Of a stretch of 64,000 nucleotides of DNA, positions 53,081 through 61,010 are shown in pieces. The stretch lies in NCBI GenBank assembly GCA_947496865.1, contig CANMEE010000001.1:1107501-1171500 (forward strand). Direction: 5' to 3'. Made by a program: the position numbers and the translations under genes. Numbering within the stretch: the stretch's first letter is position 1; the number at the start of each line of letters is the position of its first letter. The notes beneath the pieces are model-generated. The model was not told where the DNA came from. It did no database searches and worked only from the letters and a program-made list of their open reading frames with translations. The stretch is from an uncultured Sphingomonadaceae bacterium. Its GTDB lineage: Bacteria; Pseudomonadota; Alphaproteobacteria; Sphingomonadales; Sphingomonadaceae.

Positions 53081-53866
53081 ATGCCAGTACCAATTTACGT
53101 CGTCGATGCTTTTACAGGGAAGAGGTTTTCCGGGAATCCCGCGGCCGTCGTATTGTTCGATAGTTATCCGGACGATGCGTTGCTTCAGAAAATAGCATCC
53201 GAAAATAACCTTGCTGAAACAGCTTATCCACTCCTTCGGAGCGACGGCAATTGGGAGCTGCGCTGGTTCACGCCGACGGTCGAAGTTCCCTTATGTGGCC
53301 ATGCGACGCTGGCAAGTGCTCATGTGTTATTCAATCATATCATCCCCAAATCTTCGCAAATCGAATTTGTAACTCGCCATAGCGGAAACCTTGTCGTTCG
53401 ACGCCAAAGCGGCATGCTCAACATGGATTTTCCTGCCAAGCAATTGAAACCATCTAACGATGATCTGACCTCTCTATTTGGATTTCAGCCCCGGGAAATT
53501 CACAAATGTGATCAGTTTATTATGGCCGTAATGAGTGAGGCTGTCATGGTGAAAGATTTTCGTCCAGTCCGTTCGAAAATTCTTGAACTTGACCATGATG
53601 GTTTAATTATCACTGCTCCTGGAACGGATGGCTACGATTGTATCAGTAGGTTTTTCACACCCGCTCACGGTATTGACGAAGACCCGGTGACTGGAGGTGC
53701 GCACACCATGATTGCACCTTACTGGATCGAAAAGCTGGGTTTGCCAGAGATAAAAGCCTTTCAGGCCTCGGAGCGTGGCGGTGAAATGATATGCCGAATG
53801 AATGGCGATCGGGTTGAATTAGAAGGTCGTTGCGTAGACTATCTCTCCGGCACGATCGAGATCTGA
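53081..53866 (+). CDS. PhzF family isomerase/epimerase
   Basis: A 261-residue protein with the duplicated diaminopimelate-epimerase-type fold. The start DAFTGKRFSGNPAAVVL and the NNLAETAY motif carry the catalytic Glu. The second half contains GIDEDPVTGGAHTMIAPYW. PhzF proteins isomerise or epimerise small acids; the substrate is not evident since no phenazine genes are near. It follows the GNAT gene by 43 bases. Confidence 0.9.
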   Translation: MPVPIYVVDAFTGKRFSGNPAAVVLFDSYPDDALLQKIASENNLAETAYPLLRSDGNWELRWFTPTVEVPLCGHATLASAHVLFNHIIPKSSQIEFVTRHSGNLVVRRQSGMLNMDFPAKQLKPSNDDLTSLFGFQPREIHKCDQFIMAVMSEAVMVKDFRPVRSKILELDHDGLIITAPGTDGYDCISRFFTPAHGIDEDPVTGGAHTMIAPYWIEKLGLPEIKAFQASERGGEMICRMNGDRVELEGRCVDYLSGTIEI

Positions 53867-53870
53867 CTCA

Positions 53871-54104
53871 ATGCTACTACTGCATGGATATCCAGCCTCA
53901 ATAAATGTTCTCAGAATTCTCTGGCTCTGCGAGGAATTGGGGTTGGTGGAACGCGGCACGCCGGCTTGTCCTGTTAACGATCTTGAGTTTGTTCGCAAAA
54001 ACACTTTTGGGCGAGAACCGCAGCTGGTAGACGGAAGCTTCAGCCTGTCTGAAGCAATGATGATTGCGTTGAGAGAGCAAATGGATCGGAAAAAATGGAG
54101 ATAG
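53871..54104 (+). pseudogene. glutathione S-transferase, N-terminal fragment
   Basis: A 77-residue frame matching the thioredoxin-like N-terminal half of a GST: SINVLRILWLCEELGL, then FGREPQLVDGSFSLSEAMMI with the Ser/Glu of the glutathione site. The normal C-terminal helical domain of about 120 residues is gone; the frame continues with unrelated residues and ends just after the LysE start. It is a truncated remnant. Confidence 0.75.
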
Positions 54105-54718
54105 AGACGTGGCTTGCATTTATTGCCGTCAGTTTTGCTCTGTTGGCCCCACCCGGCCCGATCACGCTTTTCGCGATCTCTTGTAGCCTGAATTTTGGCA
54201 GAGCACGGGCACTGCCTGTTGTCTTCGGTGCGATAGTAGGTGATTTTCTGGCGATGACCACATCGCTGGCGGGCATTGGTGTGTTGGTGGCCAAAATGCC
54301 AATGGTAGCCTCGATTGTAAAAATAGCTGGCGCGATCGCTTTGGTCTATTTGGGAATCAGATCCATTGTGCAGGCAGGGAGTGCGAGGATTAGAAAAAAG
54401 GGTCAAAAAGATGAATCATCTCGAGCAATTTTCTTCGCAGGTTTTAGTTTAGCTGTACTGCATCCAAGCGGGTTTATTTTTTTTACATCCTTTGCGCCGC
54501 AGTTTATCAATCATGACCATTCGTTTTTTCCTCAAGCCAGCATTCTTGTTACAAGCTTCTTAGTAATCGCCGGAACTACCATGCTAGTATGGTTGCTAAT
54601 TGCTGATCGGGCGAGGGTCCTGTTGCATAACAATGCTACACTTCGTCGTGTTCAAAATTCGAGCGGAGGGATCCTTATATTATTCGGACTGATCGCCATT
54701 TTGTTCGCATTTGAATAG
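54095..54718 (+). CDS. LysE family translocator
   Basis: A 207-residue exporter with about six helices. The N-terminal motif FALLAPPGPITLFAISCSLNFGRARAL is broken up here: APPGP is the family signature, followed by GRARALPVVFGAIVGD. LysE-type proteins export amino acids or their analogues. The start overlaps the GST fragment by ten bases. A palindromic repeat lies eight bases after the stop. Confidence 0.88.
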   Translation: MEIETWLAFIAVSFALLAPPGPITLFAISCSLNFGRARALPVVFGAIVGDFLAMTTSLAGIGVLVAKMPMVASIVKIAGAIALVYLGIRSIVQAGSARIRKKGQKDESSRAIFFAGFSLAVLHPSGFIFFTSFAPQFINHDHSFFPQASILVTSFLVIAGTTMLVWLLIADRARVLLHNNATLRRVQNSSGGILILFGLIAILFAFE

Positions 54719-54726
54719 ATATTCAA

Positions 54727-54797
54727 CCAATGTCCGCTTTTGCGCCCTTAGCAGTCAGAAACAGACAGTCCGCTAACGGCCCAGAAGAGGACATTGG
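54727..54797. repeat. dispersed palindromic repeat, long copy
   Basis: Begins CCAATGTCCGCTTTTGCGCC and ends GAGGACATTGG, so the outermost CCAATGTCC/GGACATTGG arms pair perfectly across 71 bases. The interior keeps GCTTTTGCGCCC and GTCCGC/GCTAAC pieces. It is the fullest copy of the family in this window. Confidence 0.8.
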
Positions 54798-54830
54798 GTG
54801 TTAGGTATCGCAATTTTCTCACCAAGCAGC

Positions 54831-55073
54831 TTAAAACCCGAAGCGCCTCAACCAACTCCGTCGGCACAGCTTTCCCTCATGCCAAATCCGGTCGACGTGG
54901 ATTAGATCAAACCCCATCCGTTTGCCTTCAACAGTTACGCGCTTTCCGATCAGCTTTCTGACGCTGCCATTTATATCAAGCATCCACCGACCACCGCCAT
55001 CCATTTCGAGCGCATAGCCCAATGGTGCCCCGCGCAATATACCGGTTTCTCTATGTATTGTTCCTCTTGGCAT
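54831..55073 (-). CDS. small conserved protein, DUF5818-like
   Basis: An 80-residue protein from the ATG at 55073. It contains IHRETGILRG, DGGGRWMLD and KLIGKRVTVEGKRMGFDLIHVDRI, a beta-rich pattern I recall from DUF5818 proteins of sphingomonads. Function is unknown. It is followed by no clear operon partner and lies at the edge of a phage-like gene block. Confidence 0.65.
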   Translation of the reverse strand: MPRGTIHRETGILRGAPLGYALEMDGGGRWMLDINGSVRKLIGKRVTVEGKRMGFDLIHVDRIWHEGKLCRRSWLRRFGF

Positions 55074-55378
55074 TTCCGGTCTCCCCGGAAGTCGTCTGCG
55101 GTACGCCCCCGCTTTCGACTTCACACCTGATCCTTGGTGATCGGGGAGTTAGTAAAACTGATTTAACTCAGCCCCTGTAGCCTTTGGGCCCGAGAGCCTT
55201 GGACATACGCCACAGGCTCCCCGACCATAAGGACAAGGAGTGCGATACTGATTTCGGTCAGCATCAACCGGTTAAATCAGGGGTTACTACGCCCCAATGC
55301 CCTGCGTACGGGCATCGACAGGTTGTATGGGATAGTCGCGCGCAACAGACAACAGAAAAGCGGACTATTCAGTCTTGT
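55074..55378. other. intergenic region
   Basis: About 305 bases between the DUF5818-like gene and DUF5681. I see no convincing gene. A GATTTAAC/GGTTAAATC pair with nearby CCCCTG/CAGGGG is present as an imperfect inverted repeat, of unknown meaning. Confidence 0.4.
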
Positions 55379-56284
55379 TCATTCACCATGTTGGGTTACA
55401 TGATGCTCGAGTTCCGCCACTGACCGAAACCCTTTCATCTTCAACAAGGGCTGCAGAGCCTTGTTGACGAACTGGTAAGTCTCGCGCCGTGCTTTCTTGT
55501 CGAGCTTGGGCTCTGACAGAAGCTGTGCCTGCCGCTTGGCTGCTTCTGCCCGCGCCAGCAACTTGTCGATGGGCATCGCTAACAGTTTCATATACTCCCG
55601 GTCGATATCATCTCGCTCGATCTGCCAACGCCGCGGCAGCATATTGTTCAAGATGACCCAAGTCAGATGCGCTACCAGGAGCAGTGGGTCGCTATCGCCG
55701 CGTATCTCTTCAATCAGGGCGTACAGACGAAAATCGCGCAGATATCTTATGCGCCTGTATATGGGCACATCTGATGGATCTAACGGTCCCCTGATCGTCC
55801 ATTTACGCCTGTGATGATCGATTATAAAATCATCAGGATGCGGCCACGGATCGTCTGGTTCACAGCCTTCTTTGGCTTTTGCCCAGATGTGCCCCTGTTC
55901 GGCTTTCCATTTCAGCGCTGCCTTGAAGTCCTTTTCTTGCCTTTCGCGCTGATGCTGCTCGCGCAAATACGCCCGCTCCTCGAGTAGCCTTGCCTCCTTC
56001 AAAACCTCCCGCTGTGCTGCAGAATTGCCTGCCAGCGCGCTTTTCTGCTGCGCCAGTAAGACGGCTTCCAGAACCTTCATGGTCTTGGCACCGCCCGGAC
56101 CTTTGAGCGCAATCTCGCGGTCCAGTTGCGCCCGCAGGATTTTGTCTACCTTTTCGCCTGCTATCGGTTCTGCTGTAGGTTGCGCTTTCTTTGGCCTGCC
56201 GGCTGGGTTGCCAGATTGACCCTTGCGAAACTGTGTATAGCGCGGCGGCCGACCAAAACCGATGTCATAATCGTCCTTGCTCAT
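55379..56284 (-). CDS. DUF5681 domain protein
   Basis: A 301-residue basic protein from the ATG at 56284, with GAGGG upstream. The N-terminal motif YTQFRKGQSGNPAGRPKK is the DUF5681 signature, often found in phage and integrative-element genes near terminase and methylase. The remainder is charged and helical. It overlaps the methylase stop by four bases (ATGA), so it is the second gene of that operon. No terminase is present downstream. Confidence 0.85.
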   Translation of the reverse strand: MSKDDYDIGFGRPPRYTQFRKGQSGNPAGRPKKAQPTAEPIAGEKVDKILRAQLDREIALKGPGGAKTMKVLEAVLLAQQKSALAGNSAAQREVLKEARLLEERAYLREQHQRERQEKDFKAALKWKAEQGHIWAKAKEGCEPDDPWPHPDDFIIDHHRRKWTIRGPLDPSDVPIYRRIRYLRDFRLYALIEEIRGDSDPLLLVAHLTWVILNNMLPRRWQIERDDIDREYMKLLAMPIDKLLARAEAAKRQAQLLSEPKLDKKARRETYQFVNKALQPLLKMKGFRSVAELEHHVTQHGE

Positions 56285-57618
56285 GATGCATTTCCCTCGG
56301 CTGGGACTTGCTGCATCCATTCCATCTCTTCAAAAGCCAGCCCATCTGCTGCGCGAACGGCATGCTTGCCGGTATAATCCTGCCAGCGCCTAATAATGGT
56401 GTCGCAATAGAGCGGATCATATTCAATCAGCCGGGCGCATCTCCCGGTTGTGTGAGCCGCAATTAAGGTGGAGCCCGATCCGCCAAAACAATCCAATATG
56501 ATCTCGCCCCGCTTGGAGCAATCTCGGATAGCATCCGCGACCAATGCGACTGGTTTAACAGTAGGATGCATGGCGAGTTCTTCGTCCCGGCTGGCGCTCA
56601 TGCTGCTGATACCGGCATGGTCCTAGACATTGGTGCGGTATCTTCCACTTTCTCCCAGACCAAAGCTGTTCGTATGGGGCGCAGTGCCTTTCTTAAATAC
56701 AAAGATCAGTTCATGCTTGGAACGGTAAAATGTGCCCATCCCGCCATTGGTCTTGTTCCAAACCACAAGGTTCTTAAGCTCGGTAAAGACAGTATTGCCC
56801 GCTTCCAATAGTTCACCCATATGACGCCAATCCATGCAGACATAAGCAATGGAGCCATCACGCATACGACTGGATGCGTGACCGAGTGTCGTAGACAGAA
56901 ACGTCGTAAAATCAGTCTGGCTCATCTCGCCGCTAGCAAAAGCAAAGTCGCGGTGCTGCACACCACCGAGACCGCAGACATGCCCATCAATTTTGACATT
57001 GTAGGGAGGGTCAGTGAACAGGAGATCAGCTTGCTCTGTGCCGAGCAGCCGAGCAAAGACTTCGCTATCTTGCGCATCACCGCAAATGAGCCGGTGCCGT
57101 CCCAGCTGCCAGATATCGCCGCTGGTTGTGACTGCATTTGGGAGCAGGGGAGGTATGACATCCTCGGCAGTATCCGTTTTAGCGGGATCAGCCTCATCGG
57201 CTTCATCTAGCACCAGATCAATCTCAGCTAAGTCGAAGCCGGTGAGTTCAACATCAAACTCCAGATCAATCAGGCCTTGCAGTTCACCTGCCAGCAAATC
57301 CTTGTCCCAGCCGGCGTTGAGCGCCAGCTTATTGTCTGCCAGGATATAGGCCCGGCGGTCTGCTTCGCTCATATCTGATAGCACTAGGGTCGGGACAGTT
57401 TTTAAACCCAGCAGTTTGGCTGCCTGTACTCTGCCGTGACCGGCGACAATCTCATTGTCGTCGCTGACTAGAACCGGATTTGTAAATCCAAAGCGCTCTA
57501 TGCTGTCGGCAATCTGCCGGATCTGCTTTTTAGAATGGGTACGCGCATTGCGCGCATAGGGGATAAGTGTGTCTATACGGGCTTCAGTAACAGCGCGGGG
57601 GGTATGGCTCTCAAACAT
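56281..57618 (-). pseudogene. ParB-domain DNA methyltransferase, interrupted by an in-frame amber stop
   Basis: A 445-codon gene. The N-terminal ParB/sulfiredoxin-like domain (about 12-120) has YARNARTHSKKQ and IVAGHGRVQAAKLLG. The methylase part has TDPPYNV near residue 210 (DPPY motif of N4/N6 methylases) and, after the break, LDCFGGSGSTLIAA (SAM-binding). The two parts are in the same frame, separated only by TAG at 56623-56625 where TGG (Trp) would fit (TNV-Trp-DHAGISSM). One base change therefore splits the gene. It is a phage-type methylase paired with DUF5681. Confidence 0.85.
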
Positions 57619-57826
57619 GAAACTTCTCCAATCATTTTTAGGGTTTTTAAGACGATCGGGTCGCTCATGAGATTGTTCCTCTATCCAATTTTACATTCGG
57701 TTACTTCTTGTAAGATATGGATCATTGGCGTCTTGTCAACAACAAGTAATGCGTGTCTGTTAATGGTAAGAAACTTCTGGATTGACGCTTGGGGGCTCAA
57801 AAAATATCGGGCTTGGCGCGACTAAA

Positions 57827-57892
57827 TTCCCTGTTATTCAGATTTGATTTCCCTGTTAATCGACTTGCAGTTCCCTGTTATTTTTTGGGCGT
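57827..57892. repeat. three 22-bp iterated units, each starting TTCCCTGTTA
   Basis: TTCCCTGTTA begins at 57827, 57849 and 57871, exactly 22 bases apart, with different 12-base filler each time. That is two helical turns, so the sites face the same side of DNA. The array lies in a 650-base gene-free gap between the broken methylase and the recombinase remnant. Confidence 0.8.
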
Positions 57893-57978
57893 ATAGCTTC
57901 GATATTTAACGCAAGATCGGCGGAATCCCGGCGCTTAAGGGACTGCGTTGTTTAAAAGAGCGGAAGATCGGTGCGATT

Positions 57979-58007
57979 TTCCCTGTAGATTTTAGAGAAA
58001 CAGGGAA
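57979..58007. repeat. inverted pair of the TTCCCTG motif
   Basis: TTCCCTGTA at 57979 and CAGGGAA at 58001 face each other around a short spacer. They use the same motif as the 22-bp array about 108 bases upstream. Confidence 0.65.
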
Positions 58008-58099
58008 AAACAGCGTGAGACTGGTTCGCCGCAAACTACTTCACGCACCAGCTTTCCGCGAATTTGGGCGTTTCGACTGACATGAGCGGGTTGCTAATA

Positions 58100-58173
58100 T
58101 AATCCCTAAATTTCCGTGATTTAGCTCGCATTACTTGCGCTATCTGTGTTTCGGAGACCAGTTGTCATCGGCA
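58100..58173 (+). repeat. copy B of the two-block repeat flanking the 31-58 kb region
   Basis: The CTAAATTTC...TTAGCTCG and GAGACCA.TTGTC...GGC blocks match copy A at 31028 with the same spacing and orientation. It runs into the recombinase remnant. Confidence 0.6.
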
Positions 58174-58232
58174 ACAGGCCCGCCCATCCCCACTGCGTAC
58201 TTCTTGGACGCAGCCAGTTTGTCCCTGATTCG
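58140..58232 (-). pseudogene. decayed internal fragment of a large serine recombinase
   Basis: Minus-strand reading gives RIRDKLAASKKYAVGMGGPV, against RIRDKVAASKKKGMWMGGPV at the end of the catalytic domain in the intact recombinase at 31185-32804. It then reads ADDNWSPKHR and stops. Everything before RIRDK and most of the downstream domain are missing, so this is a deletion relic of a related recombinase. Confidence 0.8.
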
Positions 58233-58276
58233 GACTAAAAGCGAACCCTTCTCTGTCGGGAGGGAGCTACAAAAAA

Positions 58277-59068
58277 TCACTCGCTGATAGGCAAGGCCAA
58301 TTTTACTTTTGATGTCTGCGCTGAAATCTGCGCTACAGGTGTGGGATCCTCAGGTGGTATCGGAGCTGCCGGCCACAGCGCGATCAGTGTGTTTATCTCT
58401 TTTTTCGCTTTTTCTGCACTTGCTGTATCAAGCTTGTCAGCGCGCGCCAGAGCAACAATAGCAAATCCAAAGGCATCCTGATATTCGCCAGGATCAGAGA
58501 CCTTACCGTCTGTGATCGCAACGGTATATTCCTCTACGACCGTATCCATCAGATAGGCAATTATTTCGGCCGGATCACCGCCCGCTTTTTCAGCAACCTC
58601 AGCGATATTCGCTTCTGCTTTCTTAAGTTGATCCTCGACCTCGGACGCGGGCCGGCCTTCTTCCAATGCTTTTGAGACATTTTCGAAAAGGGGCGCTTCG
58701 AACCCAAGTTTATCGAGGCCTTTTCGTTCAGCTTCATGTGTTTCCGATACTGGGTGAAGCAAATGCGGTGCCGCCATTTCAGCTTCACCGGCGCGGTATA
58801 GCGCTAAGCCCGCTTGCACATGCCCGGACATGAATGCCAGGCGTTTGGGTAGCGGAAGAGTGGCCATATTATGACCGGCTTCTCCACCCTCTCCTTCTCC
58901 GCTTTCGCCACTTTCTCCGCCTTCACCACCTTCTCCCATTTCACCAGATTGTGAGACTTCACTATCTTCAGCGCCAGCTTCTCCGCCAGAGGAACAAGAC
59001 ACCAATGTTGAACCCACGAATGCGGTTGCGAGGCCCAGTCCGGCCCATTTCTTTATGGAAGATTTCAT
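58277..59068 (-). CDS. Gly/Glu-rich lipoprotein, iron-locus associated
   Basis: A 263-residue protein. The leader ends in a lipobox LVSC (Cys at about 25). Residues about 35-65 are a low-complexity Gly/Glu/Ser run, followed by a mostly helical domain (HVQAGLALYRAGE, KALEEGRPASEVEDQL). The acidic run could bind cations. AAGGA precedes the start. It is divergent from the PiuC-type gene, with a Fur-like site between them, so an iron-related role is inferred. The domain is not recognised. Confidence 0.7.
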   Translation of the reverse strand: MKSSIKKWAGLGLATAFVGSTLVSCSSGGEAGAEDSEVSQSGEMGEGGEGGESGESGEGEGGEAGHNMATLPLPKRLAFMSGHVQAGLALYRAGEAEMAAPHLLHPVSETHEAERKGLDKLGFEAPLFENVSKALEEGRPASEVEDQLKKAEANIAEVAEKAGGDPAEIIAYLMDTVVEEYTVAITDGKVSDPGEYQDAFGFAIVALARADKLDTASAEKAKKEINTLIALWPAAPIPPEDPTPVAQISAQTSKVKLALPISE

Positions 59069-59133
59069 GTCATAGTCCTTACTTGATTGAATCTGGGTTA
59101 ATTATCATGGAAAATACAATTTTACGTCGCAAA

Positions 59134-59148
59134 TGCAAATCATTATCA
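59134..59148. promoter_or_regulatory. Fur-box-like site upstream of piuC
   Basis: TGCAAATCATTATCA, 9 bases upstream of the piuC-type start and in the divergent promoter of the lipoprotein gene. It shares TGC-A-A--ATTATCA with the site upstream of fbpA (60964-60978), which supports common control by Fur. Confidence 0.65.
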
Positions 59149-59156
59149 AGGAAATT

Positions 59157-59834
59157 ATGATTCTTTCCGTATCAAATATTCTTGATAGCGATATGCTGGA
59201 TCGCATTGCTCTTGATCTTCCGACGCTAGATTGGCGCGATGGCCGGATCACCGCCGGTTCAGTGGCCCAAAAAGTGAAACGCAATCAGCAAGCAGATATC
59301 GCAACCCATGAAGGAAAGCTGCTGGCCGTCAGCTTACAGAAGGCTATTGCGAAGCACCCCGTCGTAAAAGCCGCAGCTCAACCCCGTCGCTTCTCGAATC
59401 TGGTGCTCAGCAAGACCGAGAATGACGGCTATTATGGTCCGCATGTTGACAACGCGATCATGACTCAATCTGGCGAACCATTGCGTACTGACCTGTCCTT
59501 CACCTTGTTTTTGAATAAACCAGATGACTATGATGGGGGGGAGTTGATCATTCACAATGCCGGAGCAACACAGTCCCATAAGGGCGACATGGGTGACCTA
59601 ATATTATATCCATCATCCAGCATCCACGAGGTCGCGCCTGTGACCAAGGGCGAGCGGATAGTATGTGTAGGCTGGATCGAAAGTCTGGTTGCCGATGTGG
59701 CGCAGCGGGAAATTCTGTTTGATCTTGAAAATTTACGCGTTTCCTTGCGTGCGTCCCTATCCACCCAATCATTAGAATCCGTCACGCTCGATAAAGTCAT
59801 CGCCAACCTCATACGGCAATGGGCTGTAACCTGA
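59157..59834 (+). CDS. Fe(II)/2-oxoglutarate PKHD-type hydroxylase (PiuC/YbiX-like)
   Basis: A 225-residue dioxygenase from the ATG at 59157, preceded by AAGGA. The Fe(II) facial triad is visible as HVD (YYGPHVDNAIM, near residue 96) and a second His in SSSIHEVAPVTKGER near 154; the Arg there would bind 2-oxoglutarate. The PKHD motif family matches. Such genes usually sit with TonB siderophore receptors and are iron-regulated; here the neighbours are a ferric iron ABC system. The reaction is not known. Confidence 0.92.
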   Translation: MILSVSNILDSDMLDRIALDLPTLDWRDGRITAGSVAQKVKRNQQADIATHEGKLLAVSLQKAIAKHPVVKAAAQPRRFSNLVLSKTENDGYYGPHVDNAIMTQSGEPLRTDLSFTLFLNKPDDYDGGELIIHNAGATQSHKGDMGDLILYPSSSIHEVAPVTKGERIVCVGWIESLVADVAQREILFDLENLRVSLRASLSTQSLESVTLDKVIANLIRQWAVT

Positions 59835-59875
59835 CAGGTCGGGGCGATTAAGCGTTGTCGGAGTGTTGATAGTGG

Positions 59876-60931
59876 CTATTGCCAGCCGGCACGATCAAAT
59901 ATCTTGACCGCTTCGGTCTGGTTTCGACCTAATTCCGCAGCATTAATCTCATCTTCCTTAAAGACCCCCAATGCCTCAACAGCCGAGGCACTTTTAACAT
60001 CGGGAACGGCGGGATATTCATTATTACCATTGGCAAAATATTGCTGTGCCGATTCCTCTGTTAAATATTCCAAAAAGCGAATGGCATTGTCGCGATTGGG
60101 AGCATATTTGAGCAAGCCGGCACCGCTAATATTGACATGGGTGCCGCGCGTTTCTTGATCCGGGAAAATTATGCCAATCTCGGCAAATTCTTTCTTTGCC
60201 TGATCATCACCATCTGCAAAACGCGCCAGATAATAGCTGTTAACAATCGAAATCCGGCATTCGCCTGATGCTACTGCAGAAATCTGGCTTGTGTCATTTC
60301 CTTGCGGTGGGCGCGCAAAATTGGCAACCACGCCTTTTGTCCATTGCTCAGCTTTTTCGACGCCTTCATGGGCGATAATCGCTGAGAGCAATGAGATATT
60401 GTAGATATTAGAAGACGAGCGAACACAAATTTCATTTTTATGCTCGGGGTTGGCAAGATCGCCGTAATTATTCAGATTTGCAGGTCTACCCTGCTTCTTG
60501 TTATAAATGACAATCCGCGCCCGTTTTGACAAACCAAACCATAAGCCGTCAGGATGGCGGAGATGATCGGGCAGTCTTTCTTCTAGTAGCTTAGACTGCA
60601 CCGGTGCCAATATTCCGGCCTCTTCCGCACGCCACAATCGGCCTGCATCGACGGTAATCAGAATATCAGCAGGGCTATATTCGCCCTCGCTGACGACACG
60701 TTCAATAAGAGCATCGGCACCAGCCTCGATCCGGTTGACTTTGATCCCTGTCTGCGCGGTGAAATCATCATAAAGTGCCAAATCAGTGTCATAGTGGCGG
60801 GATGAATAGATATTTACCTCTCCCGTTATCGGCACAGCGGTTTTTTGTTTGTCGCTATTGCCTTCCTCTCCAGCCGAGCAGGCGGCAAGCGCAAAAATGG
60901 CAATGAAAGAAAGAATGCGTGTGAATGACAT
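59876..60931 (-). CDS. ferric iron ABC transporter, substrate-binding lipoprotein (FbpA-like)
   Basis: A 351-residue binding protein from the ATG at 60931. The lipobox is LAACSAG with Cys at 18. The extracytoplasmic part has VNIYSSRHYDTDLALYDDF, typical of ferric iron-binding proteins, and NSYYLARFADGD, with the paired Tyr that ligate Fe(III). Its length and the following permease/ATPase genes fit FbpA/FutA. A Fur-box-like site is 33 bases upstream. It is downstream of the ATPase gene in the same orientation. Confidence 0.93.
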   Translation of the reverse strand: MSFTRILSFIAIFALAACSAGEEGNSDKQKTAVPITGEVNIYSSRHYDTDLALYDDFTAQTGIKVNRIEAGADALIERVVSEGEYSPADILITVDAGRLWRAEEAGILAPVQSKLLEERLPDHLRHPDGLWFGLSKRARIVIYNKKQGRPANLNNYGDLANPEHKNEICVRSSSNIYNISLLSAIIAHEGVEKAEQWTKGVVANFARPPQGNDTSQISAVASGECRISIVNSYYLARFADGDDQAKKEFAEIGIIFPDQETRGTHVNISGAGLLKYAPNRDNAIRFLEYLTEESAQQYFANGNNEYPAVPDVKSASAVEALGVFKEDEINAAELGRNQTEAVKIFDRAGWQ

Positions 60932-60963
60932 GGATGGTTCCTTACCAGGCAAATGCTCGTTAT

Positions 60964-60978
60964 TGCGAACGATTATCA
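60964..60978. promoter_or_regulatory. Fur-box-like site upstream of fbpA
   Basis: TGCGAACGATTATCA in the 79-base gap between the ATPase and FbpA genes. It matches the site at 59134 in 12 of 15 positions, and the pair defines the consensus TGC-A-A--ATTATCA. Confidence 0.65.
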
Positions 60979-61010
60979 TTTCCTCAGGTAAACGCAAGCG
61001 CCAAAGATTT

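Noticed and set aside
55184..55423. 79-residue plus-strand frame in the gap before DUF5681
   Set aside because: Composition is not protein-like, there is no ribosome-binding site, and it runs into the DUF5681 gene on the other strand.
57535..57825. 96-residue plus-strand frame upstream of the methylase
   Set aside because: It overlaps the 5' end of the methylase gene and has no recognisable domain or start signal.
57827..58007. CRISPR array
   Set aside because: The repeat unit is only 10 bases with 12-base fillers, and there are no cas genes; it fits phased binding sites better.
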